Shown in pieces: positions 1 through 6,151 of a stretch of 10,991 bases of DNA. The position numbers were made by a program, and so were the translations under genes. The stretch lies in the NCBI GenBank assembly GCA_029004655.1, contig JAQVYP010000047.1:1-10991 (forward strand), written 5' to 3'. Every line of letters begins with the position of its first letter. Position 1 is the first letter of the stretch. The notes under the pieces are model-generated. The model was not told the DNA's origin and searched no databases. It worked only from the letters and a program-made list of their open reading frames with translations. The DNA is from Oscillospiraceae bacterium (lineage in GTDB: Bacteria; Bacillota; Clostridia; Oscillospirales; Acutalibacteraceae).

Positions 1-774
1 AACGCCTTTAAAGAGGCAGTATGTATCGACGCCGGAAGAGTTTATGACTCTTGTTGTGACCGTGATTGTCTCGAGGATATGCGCTGTTTCTTTGGCCCAA
101 GAGATCAAGAATACGTAGAAGGTGCAACAAGCGTTCGCGTTCGTTCAGCAGAAGTTCTTGACGTTTTCATTGATGTTGAACCGGTTACATTTAATAGAGG
201 ATTTTATTCATGCGACATCGTTTTCTACTTCTTAATCGAAGTTGAATTGTTCGGTGCACCTCATTGCAAACCCAGACTTGCAGAAGGCATTGCTTTCTAT
301 GAAAAAAAGGTTATTCTTTTTGGCAGTGAAGGTAACGTTAAAACGTTTTCTAACGCATTCACAAGAGAAGACGGCACAGATCCGCAAGCTATTCCCACAT
401 CGAATATGCCTAAGTGCGTAGTTCAATGCGTAGACCCAATTGTTTTATCTTCACGTCTCTGCGAACTTAGAGATTGCTTTGACAACATACGTAGTATGCC
501 ATGTGGCGTATGTAATAGAATTGGTGGCACCGTTGAAACCGGCAGACCTTCCGGAACACCAACTGTGTATGTTACATTAGGACTTTTCACAATAATTCAG
601 TTGATCAGAAATGTTCAAATGCTTATTCCTGTTTATGATTTCTGTATTCCTGAAAAACAGTGCGAAGATTCAACCGATCAACCGTGTGATGTTTTCAAAA
701 AGATTAAGTTCCCGAATGACGATTTCTTCCCACCCAGACCACTTGATCCGGAATCAGGATGCGGCTGTCACTAG
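1..774 (+). CDS. Cys-rich conserved clostridial hypothetical protein (5' end outside window)
   Basis: The reading frame is open from base 1 to the TAG at 772-774, giving 257 residues; the first in-frame ATG (base 79) falls inside an obviously conserved block, so the true start lies upstream of the window. The N-terminal part carries a Cys/Asp-rich motif (C8, then DSCCDRDC at 16-23 followed by LEDMRC), and more Cys are scattered through the chain, including a CGVCNRIGG stretch and a CGCH end. No signal peptide, membrane segment or known catalytic motif is visible. From memory it resembles a widespread family of uncharacterised clostridial proteins with blocks such as EPVTFNRGFYSCDI, KKVILFGSEGN, YVTLGLF and LIPVYDFCIPEKQC; I know of no established function. 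The clustered Cys suggest metal binding or disulfides, which is inference only. It is followed by a terminator and converges on ilvD. Confidence 0.85.
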   Translation, partial: NAFKEAVCIDAGRVYDSCCDRDCLEDMRCFFGPRDQEYVEGATSVRVRSAEVLDVFIDVEPVTFNRGFYSCDIVFYFLIEVELFGAPHCKPRLAEGIAFYEKKVILFGSEGNVKTFSNAFTREDGTDPQAIPTSNMPKCVVQCVDPIVLSSRLCELRDCFDNIRSMPCGVCNRIGGTVETGRPSGTPTVYVTLGLFTIIQLIRNVQMLIPVYDFCIPEKQCEDSTDQPCDVFKKIKFPNDDFFPPRPLDPESGCGCH

Positions 775-808
775 TTTTAAAATGGTAAAACCCAACACAG
801 CAAGAAAT

Positions 809-837
809 AGTCCGACCTATGCGAAATAGGTCGGACT
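809..837. terminator. Bidirectional rho-independent terminator between the hypothetical gene and ilvD
   Basis: A perfect 12-bp stem (AGTCCGACCTAT at 809-820 with ATAGGTCGGACT at 826-837) closes a GCGAA loop. On the + strand it is followed by TCTCTTGTG and on the - strand by ATTTCTTG, both moderately T-rich. It sits 34 bases after the upstream stop codon and 44 bases past the ilvD stop, so it can serve both converging genes. Confidence 0.85.
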
Positions 838-881
838 TCTCTTGTGCATATTTAAGGGAAACTATATATATTCCGTATTTA

Positions 882-2549
882 TTATTTAGGGATTTCCAAA
901 ACTGCGCCGCGGTTACCCGATGTGACCATTGCGGCATATCGAGCAAGATATCCTGTGGTGATTCTTGGCTGCTTAGGTGTCCACTTTGCACGTCTTTTGG
1001 CCAATTCCTCGTCACTTACTTTCATGTTGATTGTGTTATTCATAATATCAATTTCGATTATGTCACCCTCATTAACAAGGGCAATATTTCCGCCGACTGC
1101 CGCTTCAGGCGAAACGTGACCGATTGCCGCGCCGCGTGTTGCTCCCGAAAAACGTCCATCGGTAATAAGTGCAACTGTGCCACCCAATCCTCTGCCCATG
1201 ATAGCCGAAGTAGGGTTGAGCATTTCTCTCATTCCGGGGCCGCCCTTTGGTCCCTCATAGCGGATAATAACAACATCTCCGTCAACTATTTTTCCACCGT
1301 TGATTGCCTCTTGAGCATCTTCCTCGCTGTCAAATACTCTTGCCGGACCTGAATGAACCAGCATTTCAGGCGCAACTGCCGACCTTTTGACGACACAAGA
1401 ATCCGGCGCAAGATTACCTCTTAATACCGCAATTCCACCTGTTTTAGAATATGGATTTTCAACCGGTCTGATTACATCGGTATCTTTATTGTAGCTGTTT
1501 GCAATATTTTCACCCACAGTTTTGCCGGTTACTGTAATAACATCAGTCTCCAAAAGTTGGAGCTTGTTGATTTCGTGCATTACTGCATAAACTCCGCCTG
1601 CCTGATACAAATCTTCCATATGATGATGTCCTGCCGGTGCAAGGTGACAAAGGTTTGGAGTTTTATCGCTGATTTGGTTTGCAATATCCAAATTAAGTTC
1701 AATGCCAACCTCATGTGCGATTGCCGGCAAATGCAACATACTGTTAGTACTGCAGCCAATTGCCATATCCATTGTTAGGGCATTATTAAACGCTTTTTCA
1801 GTCATAATATCACGAGGGCGAATGTTGTTTTTAAGCAATTCCATTATCTGCATTCCGGCATTCTTTGCAAGACGAATGCGCTCTGAATAAACCGCCGGAA
1901 TTGTGCCATTTCCGGGAAGTCCCATTCCCAAAACCTCGGTTAAACAGTTCATGGAGTTTGCAGTATACATACCCGAACAGCTTCCGCAGGTCGGACAAGT
2001 TTTTTCTTCAAATTCCTGCATTTTTTCTGCTGAGATTTTGCCCGCTGCATATGCTCCGACTGCCTCTGATGCCGCAGAAAAACTGACCTTGCAGCCGTCC
2101 ACTGTTCCGGCAAGCATCGGTCCACCGCTGACAAATATAGTCGGAATATTGACTCTTGCCGCCGCCATTAAGAGTCCCGGCACGTTTTTATCACAGTTTG
2201 GAACCATAACCAAAGCATCAAATCCATGCGCCATAGCCATGGCTTCTGTGGAATCCGCAATCAGGTCACGCGTTACCAAAGAATATTTCATTCCTGTGTG
2301 TCCCATTGCAATACCGTCGCAAACAGCGATTGCCGGAAATACAGCAGGAGTGCCGCCGGCCATTGCAACGCCAAGTTTAACTGCGTCCACAATTTTATCT
2401 AAATTCATATGCCCCGGAACAATTTCGTTAAACGAGCTGACAATTCCGATTAACGGACGGTGCATTTCTTCCTTAGTAAGTCCCAACGCATTAAACAAAG
2501 CACGATGAGGTGCGTTGTGGTCTCCGCTAATAATTGATTCGCTTTTCAT
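882..2549 (-). CDS. ilvD: Dihydroxy-acid dehydratase
   Basis: IlvD dehydrates 2,3-dihydroxy-3-methylbutanoate and the 3-methylpentanoate analogue to the 2-keto acids that precede valine, leucine and isoleucine; it is cytosolic and uses an Fe-S cluster. The 555 residues are the normal length. Visible signatures: VPGH (44-47), CDGIAMGHTGM (77-87), NCDKNVPG (118-125), SGGPMLAG (141-148), CPTCGSCSGMYTANSMNC (185-202), and near the C-terminus GPKGGPGMRE and ITDGRFSG. Candidate cluster cysteines are C119 and C191, plus C77. The VPGH block matches the E. coli-type enzyme, which has an oxygen-labile [4Fe-4S] cluster, rather than the PCN block of [2Fe-2S] enzymes; this fits an anaerobe (inference). 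The ATG is preceded by AGGAG at 2556-2560, 6 bases away. It stands alone, without other ilv or leu genes, and shares a terminator with its convergent neighbour. No reading-frame damage is seen. Confidence 0.97.
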   Translation of the reverse strand: MKSESIISGDHNAPHRALFNALGLTKEEMHRPLIGIVSSFNEIVPGHMNLDKIVDAVKLGVAMAGGTPAVFPAIAVCDGIAMGHTGMKYSLVTRDLIADSTEAMAMAHGFDALVMVPNCDKNVPGLLMAAARVNIPTIFVSGGPMLAGTVDGCKVSFSAASEAVGAYAAGKISAEKMQEFEEKTCPTCGSCSGMYTANSMNCLTEVLGMGLPGNGTIPAVYSERIRLAKNAGMQIMELLKNNIRPRDIMTEKAFNNALTMDMAIGCSTNSMLHLPAIAHEVGIELNLDIANQISDKTPNLCHLAPAGHHHMEDLYQAGGVYAVMHEINKLQLLETDVITVTGKTVGENIANSYNKDTDVIRPVENPYSKTGGIAVLRGNLAPDSCVVKRSAVAPEMLVHSGPARVFDSEEDAQEAINGGKIVDGDVVIIRYEGPKGGPGMREMLNPTSAIMGRGLGGTVALITDGRFSGATRGAAIGHVSPEAAVGGNIALVNEGDIIEIDIMNNTINMKVSDEELAKRRAKWTPKQPRITTGYLARYAAMVTSGNRGAVLEIPK

Positions 2550-2652
2550 AAAAATCTCCTTTTGCCTTTTTAGTCGTTTGAAAAATCGGCGTTTTTTAAT
2601 ATTCCATGCCTTAAAAGCACAGGTCTACAATCTGCAAAACTATATTAGATTA

Positions 2653-2681
2653 ATTATATGTTTTCAGAGCCTTGCAGTCAA
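2653..2681 (-). promoter_or_regulatory. Sigma-A-type promoter of ilvD
   Basis: On the minus strand TTGACT (2676-2681) is followed after exactly 17 bases by a perfect TATAAT (2653-2658). Transcription would start near 2646, leaving a leader of about 97 nt before the ilvD ATG. I looked for a T-box, a leader peptide rich in Ile/Leu/Val codons or an attenuator hairpin in that leader and saw none, so how branched-chain amino acids control the gene is not evident here. Confidence 0.75.
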
Positions 2682-2802
2682 GTGCTTTTGTTTGCTAGGT
2701 TCTGCTACAATTATCGTAACGAAAAGCAAAATTAATCAATAAAAAAACAATCTTCTTTCCACTTTAAAGGATTTGTATCAATATAATCTCAGATTACCTG
2801 TC

Positions 2803-2959
2803 ATACTAATTCCAATTAAAAAGTGACCAAGATTTGCGAGGATTTTGTTTGTGAGACAAGGCGGAGGACGAAGGCGGGCTATCGCCCGCCGAGAACGACA
2901 ACGCAGTCTCGCAAACAAAAGACCGCGAAGATTGGTTGATTTTTATTTGGAATTAGTAT
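2803..2959. repeat. 157-bp palindromic element, copy 1 (MITE-like)
   Basis: The element begins ATACTAATTCCAA and ends TTGGAATTAGTAT, 13-bp perfect terminal inverted repeats. The two halves remain complementary, imperfectly, all the way to a perfect GGCGGGC-TATC-GCCCGCC centre, so a single strand could fold into one long hairpin. A second copy at 6951-7107 has the same length and orientation, and I find no difference between them by eye. Both are flanked so that TA borders CTAATTCC...GGAATTAG, compatible with TA-target insertion as in IS630/mariner-derived MITEs, but this cannot be proven without an empty site. It contains no convincing ORF. Confidence 0.9.
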
Positions 2960-2997
2960 CACTAGGCGAATGAATGACGATTCCCCACAAAAGCAAT

Positions 2998-3021
2998 GTA
3001 GGGCAGGGGCTTGCTCCTGCC
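2998..3021. repeat. Short REP-like hairpin repeat
   Basis: GTAGGG is followed by a GC-rich stem, GGCAGGGGC (3002-3010) pairing with GCTCCTGCC (3013-3021) with one G-T pair. The GTAGGG start resembles the ends of the unit at 7123-7186 and the TAGGGGCGG motif at 5931. Units beginning GTAGGGGC followed by a small palindrome are common dispersed repeats in clostridial genomes as I recall; here only the three occurrences can be seen. Confidence 0.5.
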
Positions 3022-3158
3022 GGTATATTTCGCATATTTCAACTTACAGTCGCAATGATTAAGCGAAAATTCCGTTTTCACGCTGATAATTGTAATAATT
3101 TTGAAACTATCTTGAAGGTATGTTTAAAAAGGTAATTATCAGTGATATTATATATTAG

Positions 3159-3301
3159 AGTAATTTTATTAATGCTCGTTCGCATATTATCAATGCCGGT
3201 AAAGTTATTAAAAAGAAGGTTCATCAAGTAAGCAAATAAATGATGCAACAAAGGTAGTTGATAATTGGCGCGCTGCACATGCATTTTTAAACATTCCTAT
3301 T
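3159..3301 (+). pseudogene. Frameshifted fragment resembling the N-terminus of RelA/SpoT-domain proteins
   Basis: Two adjacent frames encode protein-like pieces that read on from each other. Frame 3 after the stop at 3156-3158 gives NARSHIINAGKVIKKK (3171-3218); frame 2 then gives GSSSKQINDATKVVDNWR (3218-3271) continuing AAHAFLNIPI. The shift falls in the A-rich run around 3211-3218. The pattern S-x-I/V-N-x-A-G-K followed about 25 residues later by NWRAAHA(Y/F)(P)LN is what I remember from the start of RelA/SpoT-domain (ppGpp synthetase-like) proteins. If correct, only about 45 residues remain, with a frameshift, a missing Pro codon and no catalytic domain. There is no convincing start codon. 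The assignment is from recalled similarity and is tentative. Confidence 0.4.
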
Positions 3302-3323
3302 TTACCCCTGATACTAATTTTAA

Positions 3324-3355
3324 AAAGCGAGAACAGATTTTTCTGCCCTCGCTTT
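3324..3355 (-). terminator. Rho-independent terminator of spoIIE
   Basis: The minus-strand transcript reads AAAGCGAGGGCAGA, an AAAA loop, then TCTGTTCTCGCTTT followed by TT. The 14-bp stem is complete if two central G-U wobbles are counted. On the plus strand those become A-C mismatches, so the hairpin is built for minus-strand transcription. It begins 11 bases after the spoIIE stop codon. Confidence 0.85.
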
Positions 3356-3366
3356 CATATTTCCAT

Positions 3367-5679
3367 TTACACTGCTTTTTCCAGAATTGCTGCCATTACT
3401 GTTATGTCGTCGTCGTGGCCGTCGGTGCGTCGTCTTCTTGCTGATGCCGCAATGTGGTCTGCCAACTGCTGCGCCGAGCCTTCACGCCACGCTTCAAGCT
3501 CTGCACATATCCACTCGGTGCCGTCGCTGACAACGCCATCCGACATCATTAATACAATGTCGTTTTCCTTTATTGTAACAACTGCTCGGTCAAATCCGAC
3601 TTCCCTCAAAATTCCTGCTGGCAGGGAGTGACATTCCGCTTTCCCTGTTCGTCCGTTTCGGCGCACAAATGTCGGTGCCGCTCCGGCTTTCAACAATTCC
3701 GCCATTCCTGTGAATAAATCCACGCTCGTGACATCAAGCGTTGCCAATGATTCATCGGTCGATTTGAAAAGCATTGCCGAGTTTACAATTCGCAACGAGC
3801 AATCGTAACCGAACCCCGATTTAATAAGTCTGCCCATGAGCCCTGCCGCCATTGCACCATCCACAGCCGCTCTTCCACCACTGCCCATTCCGTCACTGAT
3901 AATCATAATAAGTCTGCCACGACCATCATAGAAACAGTCTACAGCGTCCCCGCACATTTTATTTTCCTTGCAATTATACTGTGCAGTTCCGCAATCTGCA
4001 GAAAACACAGCCTTCTCGCTGAGCGTTATAAAATATTCATTTCCAACCTTGTTTATTGCGGGCGGCTCAAATTCTCTGTCGCAAATTTCTTCAATTTTAT
4101 TAAGCACCCTTAGACGGTTAAACGGCAATGAGGGCTGTTCACGAAGCCTTACCTCAATGCTCATTCGTCCATATTTATCTATCGAACAGCCGCAATCACT
4201 TGCTCTGATATCAAGCTCTTTAAGTGATGTTACTATCCGCTCAGCAGTTAAAACATCATATTGCTGTGCTTCTTCAAATTCAACCGATAAGTCGGCAAGC
4301 ATATCAGAAATGCCCTCAAACTGGTCGGAAACTACCTCGCGCATTTCACGAATTCTGCTTTCCGCCGCAATTCCCGCCGCATAATCGGTAAAATAATGAT
4401 ATAGAGAATTTTCCACTCTCTCCCGTCGCAAACACCTCTCGGCAAAGCTGTGCGGAACTTCCGCAAGATCAATAGGTTGTCCCTTTTTGATTGCGGTCGT
4501 CATGCTTATCATCGCCTCGATGGTGTCACTTCGATTGTTTTCCCAACAGTTTACGCCCAACATGCAGCCCTTGCAGGCATCGCCCTCGACGTTTAACAAA
4601 ACACTGGCAAAATCGGGTTGCTTGTGCGAACTAAGCCTTTTGGAGACTTCTTCAACCGTGGTTGAAACACCGTGCATTGCTTCGGATGCAAAATCCAAGC
4701 GCATCACAAGCGCCTTGCGAAGTCCGTCCAAATTTTCAATGTTTGCGGGAGGAGAAAAAACAGCTCCGATTTTAGAATTCACAGATTTTGGCAAAATCAG
4801 AAATATCGCTCCGGACAACAAAACTTCAACAAGTATTATTACCGAGTCAGACTCAAACCCGGAAAATACTACCGAAAGCATTGAAACCGCCGCAAATGCT
4901 AAAACCATCGCGATCTTTCCGAGCGGCGCAAACATTCCCACCGCAAGCCCGCCCGCCGCATATATAAATGCAGGAAAAGCACCCATTCCGGAAAGCAAAA
5001 TTGAAATTCCGGACGACACTCCGCAAATAGCTCCCGCACCGCTATTTCCGAACCGTGCGGCCGCAAAAATCAAAACAATTGCCATCATTTTCCCAAGTGA
5101 TATTCCGCCAAAGGATACTGCATAAAGCCCCGAAAGAATTATGTAAGCAAAAATCAACAGTGATGCTAATTCCTCATTTGACAAACCGGTTTTATCGTTG
5201 TAATTATGTTTTATAGCCCGATGCACAAAATATGCTCCCCCGCCAGCCAATGCGGCTTCGGCAACCGCTAATACACCATTTGGGAAGAAGCTGCTTCCGG
5301 CGGCTACAATTCCGGTTGTAGCTGCAGCAAAAAAAGCAATTATACCGGACCATGCCGGATTGTTTGCTATCGTTTTGATATTTGAAACTATCAGCTTAAT
5401 GCAAATAATCGCAAAAATCGCGGCTATGTAACGAAATGCTCCGCCTCCAAGCGCAGGTATTAAATAGCCGATAAAAGCACCTATTCCCGCAGAAATTGTA
5501 TAGTACTTCGGCATTCCGCAAGTAAGCGCAAGCCCCAGCGGTGCCATTGATTGTACCATTGATGCCCTTGATGTTAGAAATCCAAATACTGCGAACAACA
5601 AATGTGATAGAATCTCAACTGCATATTCTTGCAGTTTCTCTAGAATATCACCATAGTTTGGTTTTACCGTTTCTTTCAA
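3367..5679 (-). CDS. spoIIE: Stage II sporulation protein E, membrane-bound serine phosphatase
   Basis: SpoIIE sits at the asymmetric division septum, interacts with FtsZ, and dephosphorylates SpoIIAA, releasing sigma-F in the forespore. The 770 residues show three regions: a hydrophobic N-terminal part with about ten membrane helices (roughly 24-297), a soluble regulatory part (about 300-550) with a Cys cluster CKGCMLGVNC (369-378), and a C-terminal PP2C-type phosphatase domain. Metal-binding Asp motifs are visible: SDGMGSG (D596), SDG (D714) and GHDDDITV (754-761). B. subtilis SpoIIE is slightly longer (827 residues). Translation starts at TTG (5677-5679): GGCGGTGA (5684-5691) lies 4 bases upstream, and the nearby ATG at 5691-5693 runs into a stop after five codons. 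It is monocistronic, with its own promoter and terminator. The phosphatase motifs are all intact. Confidence 0.96.
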   Translation of the reverse strand: MKETVKPNYGDILEKLQEYAVEILSHLLFAVFGFLTSRASMVQSMAPLGLALTCGMPKYYTISAGIGAFIGYLIPALGGGAFRYIAAIFAIICIKLIVSNIKTIANNPAWSGIIAFFAAATTGIVAAGSSFFPNGVLAVAEAALAGGGAYFVHRAIKHNYNDKTGLSNEELASLLIFAYIILSGLYAVSFGGISLGKMMAIVLIFAAARFGNSGAGAICGVSSGISILLSGMGAFPAFIYAAGGLAVGMFAPLGKIAMVLAFAAVSMLSVVFSGFESDSVIILVEVLLSGAIFLILPKSVNSKIGAVFSPPANIENLDGLRKALVMRLDFASEAMHGVSTTVEEVSKRLSSHKQPDFASVLLNVEGDACKGCMLGVNCWENNRSDTIEAMISMTTAIKKGQPIDLAEVPHSFAERCLRRERVENSLYHYFTDYAAGIAAESRIREMREVVSDQFEGISDMLADLSVEFEEAQQYDVLTAERIVTSLKELDIRASDCGCSIDKYGRMSIEVRLREQPSLPFNRLRVLNKIEEICDREFEPPAINKVGNEYFITLSEKAVFSADCGTAQYNCKENKMCGDAVDCFYDGRGRLIMIISDGMGSGGRAAVDGAMAAGLMGRLIKSGFGYDCSLRIVNSAMLFKSTDESLATLDVTSVDLFTGMAELLKAGAAPTFVRRNGRTGKAECHSLPAGILREVGFDRAVVTIKENDIVLMMSDGVVSDGTEWICAELEAWREGSAQQLADHIAASARRRRTDGHDDDITVMAAILEKAV

Positions 5680-5718
5680 AAAATCACCGCCATTTACTTT
5701 TTAGTCCGTTTATAATGA

Positions 5719-5752
5719 AGTATAATTCCGGTGAGTGAAAAAATTTTGTCAA
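5719..5752 (-). promoter_or_regulatory. Candidate Spo0A-activated promoter of spoIIE
   Basis: On the minus strand TTGACA (5747-5752) and TATACT (5719-5724) are separated by 22 bases, too far for an ordinary sigma-A promoter. In B. subtilis the Spo0A-dependent promoters of spoIIG and spoIIE have just such stretched spacers (22 and 21 bp). The -35 hexamer is embedded in TTTGACAAA (5745-5753), which fits the Spo0A box consensus TTYGACAAA. The inferred transcript starts about 33 nt before the TTG codon. An ordinary promoter using AATTAT (19-bp spacer) is a weaker alternative. Confidence 0.65.
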
Positions 5753-5785
5753 ACCGTATTCGAAAATTATGTAAACTGTTAGCCT

Positions 5786-5794
5786 TTTGTCACC
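5786..5794. promoter_or_regulatory. Weaker Spo0A-box-like site upstream of spoIIE
   Basis: TTTGTCACC matches TTTGTCRAA at 7 of 9 positions. It lies 41 bp, close to four helical turns, upstream of the box that overlaps the -35 and has the same orientation, as expected for tandem activator sites. Chance occurrence is possible. Confidence 0.3.
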
Positions 5795-5870
5795 TAAATT
5801 CTAAAAAATACAACATTTAGTCTCAAATTTAATATAATATTGTGACTAACATACTACATGTAGGTAACTA

Positions 5871-5879
5871 AATGTCGAA
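5871..5879. promoter_or_regulatory. Distal Spo0A-box-like site
   Basis: AATGTCGAA contains the classic 7-base 0A core TGTCGAA exactly, in the same orientation as the two boxes nearer spoIIE. It is about 120 bp upstream of the spoIIE -35, so it could be an auxiliary site, belong to another promoter, or be coincidental. Confidence 0.3.
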
Positions 5880-5930
5880 CGACTTTTGGAATGGTTTTTG
5901 AATTATTCTCATATAATTGTGGTTAACCAT

Positions 5931-5950
5931 TAGGGGCGGATACAATCCGC
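5931..5950. repeat. Short REP-like hairpin sharing TAGGGGCGGAT with the 7123-7186 unit
   Basis: GCGGAT (5936-5941) pairs with ATCCGC (5945-5950) around a 3-base loop. The 11 bases TAGGGGCGGAT (5931-5941) match exactly, in reverse complement, bases 7175-7185 in the repeat upstream of the MurF-like gene. This links them as members of one small dispersed repeat family. Confidence 0.45.
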
Positions 5951-6133
5951 ATGCATGCTATGCAACTATAACAGATTGATTTGTTTTAAAAAGGCGCTCG
6001 AAGTTGTGAACTAATCCAGTAAAAACGGACAATGACAAAAAGTCACTCGCTTGGTGAAACTTTCATTATAGTTTAAAGCCAATATGATTTTTGGAAAAAC
6101 TGGTTGATTATACTTCTATTTTGTGAAAAAGTT

Positions 6134-6142
6134 TGTTATAAT
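6134..6142 (+). promoter_or_regulatory. Extended -10 promoter of the hydrolase gene
   Basis: TGTTATAAT is a perfect TG-N-TATAAT extended -10 element; no good -35 lies 16-18 bases upstream. Transcription would begin near 6149, which rules against translation from the TTG at 6104 and leaves the ATG at 6152 almost leaderless. Confidence 0.55.
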
Positions 6143-6151
6143 GATATGAAT

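Larger units (their letters stand above)
2550..3366. other. Long intergenic region between ilvD and spoIIE
   Basis: These 817 bases lie between two minus-strand genes. From left to right they hold the ilvD ribosome binding site, leader and promoter (to 2681), about 120 AT-rich bases with nothing recognisable, a 157-bp palindromic repeat (2803-2959), a short GC-rich hairpin repeat (2998-3021), a frameshifted plus-strand gene remnant (about 3159-3301), and the spoIIE terminator (3324-3355). No intact gene is supported. The build-up of repeats and a decayed fragment marks it as a place where insertions have been tolerated. Confidence 0.7.
5680..6151. other. Intergenic region between divergent spoIIE and hydrolase genes
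   Basis: The spoIIE promoter and Spo0A-like sites occupy 5719-5879. A perfect 10-bp palindrome TGGTTAACCA lies at 5920-5929, then a small hairpin repeat at 5931-5950 and a GCATGCATGC palindrome next to it. From about 5960 to 6100 I see nothing recognisable. The hydrolase promoter is at 6134-6142. No small gene or RNA gene is supported. Confidence 0.6.

Noticed and set aside
1903..2508. 201-codon plus-strand open frame opposite ilvD
   Set aside because: It is antisense to a full-length, highly conserved ilvD and its translation shows no family features.
2550..2646. T-box or attenuator in the ilvD leader
   Set aside because: No T-box sequence, no Ile/Leu/Val-rich leader peptide and no terminator hairpin could be found in about 97 nt.
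3083..3142. 9-bp inverted repeat CTGATAATT/AATTATCAG with a 42-bp spacer
   Set aside because: AT-rich arms, long unstructured spacer, no neighbouring gene it could regulate; likely chance or part of the decayed fragment.
3078..3284. 68-codon minus-strand open frame in the ilvD-spoIIE gap
   Set aside because: AT-rich low-quality translation; the plus strand of the same stretch gives better protein-like similarity.
4487..5125. 212-codon plus-strand open frame opposite spoIIE
   Set aside because: Lies wholly within spoIIE on the other strand; composition reflects the membrane-region codons of SpoIIE.
6104..6151. TTG start at 6104 adding 16 residues to the hydrolase
   Set aside because: It precedes a perfect extended -10 promoter element and has no ribosome binding site; the added residues do not belong to the hydrolase fold.
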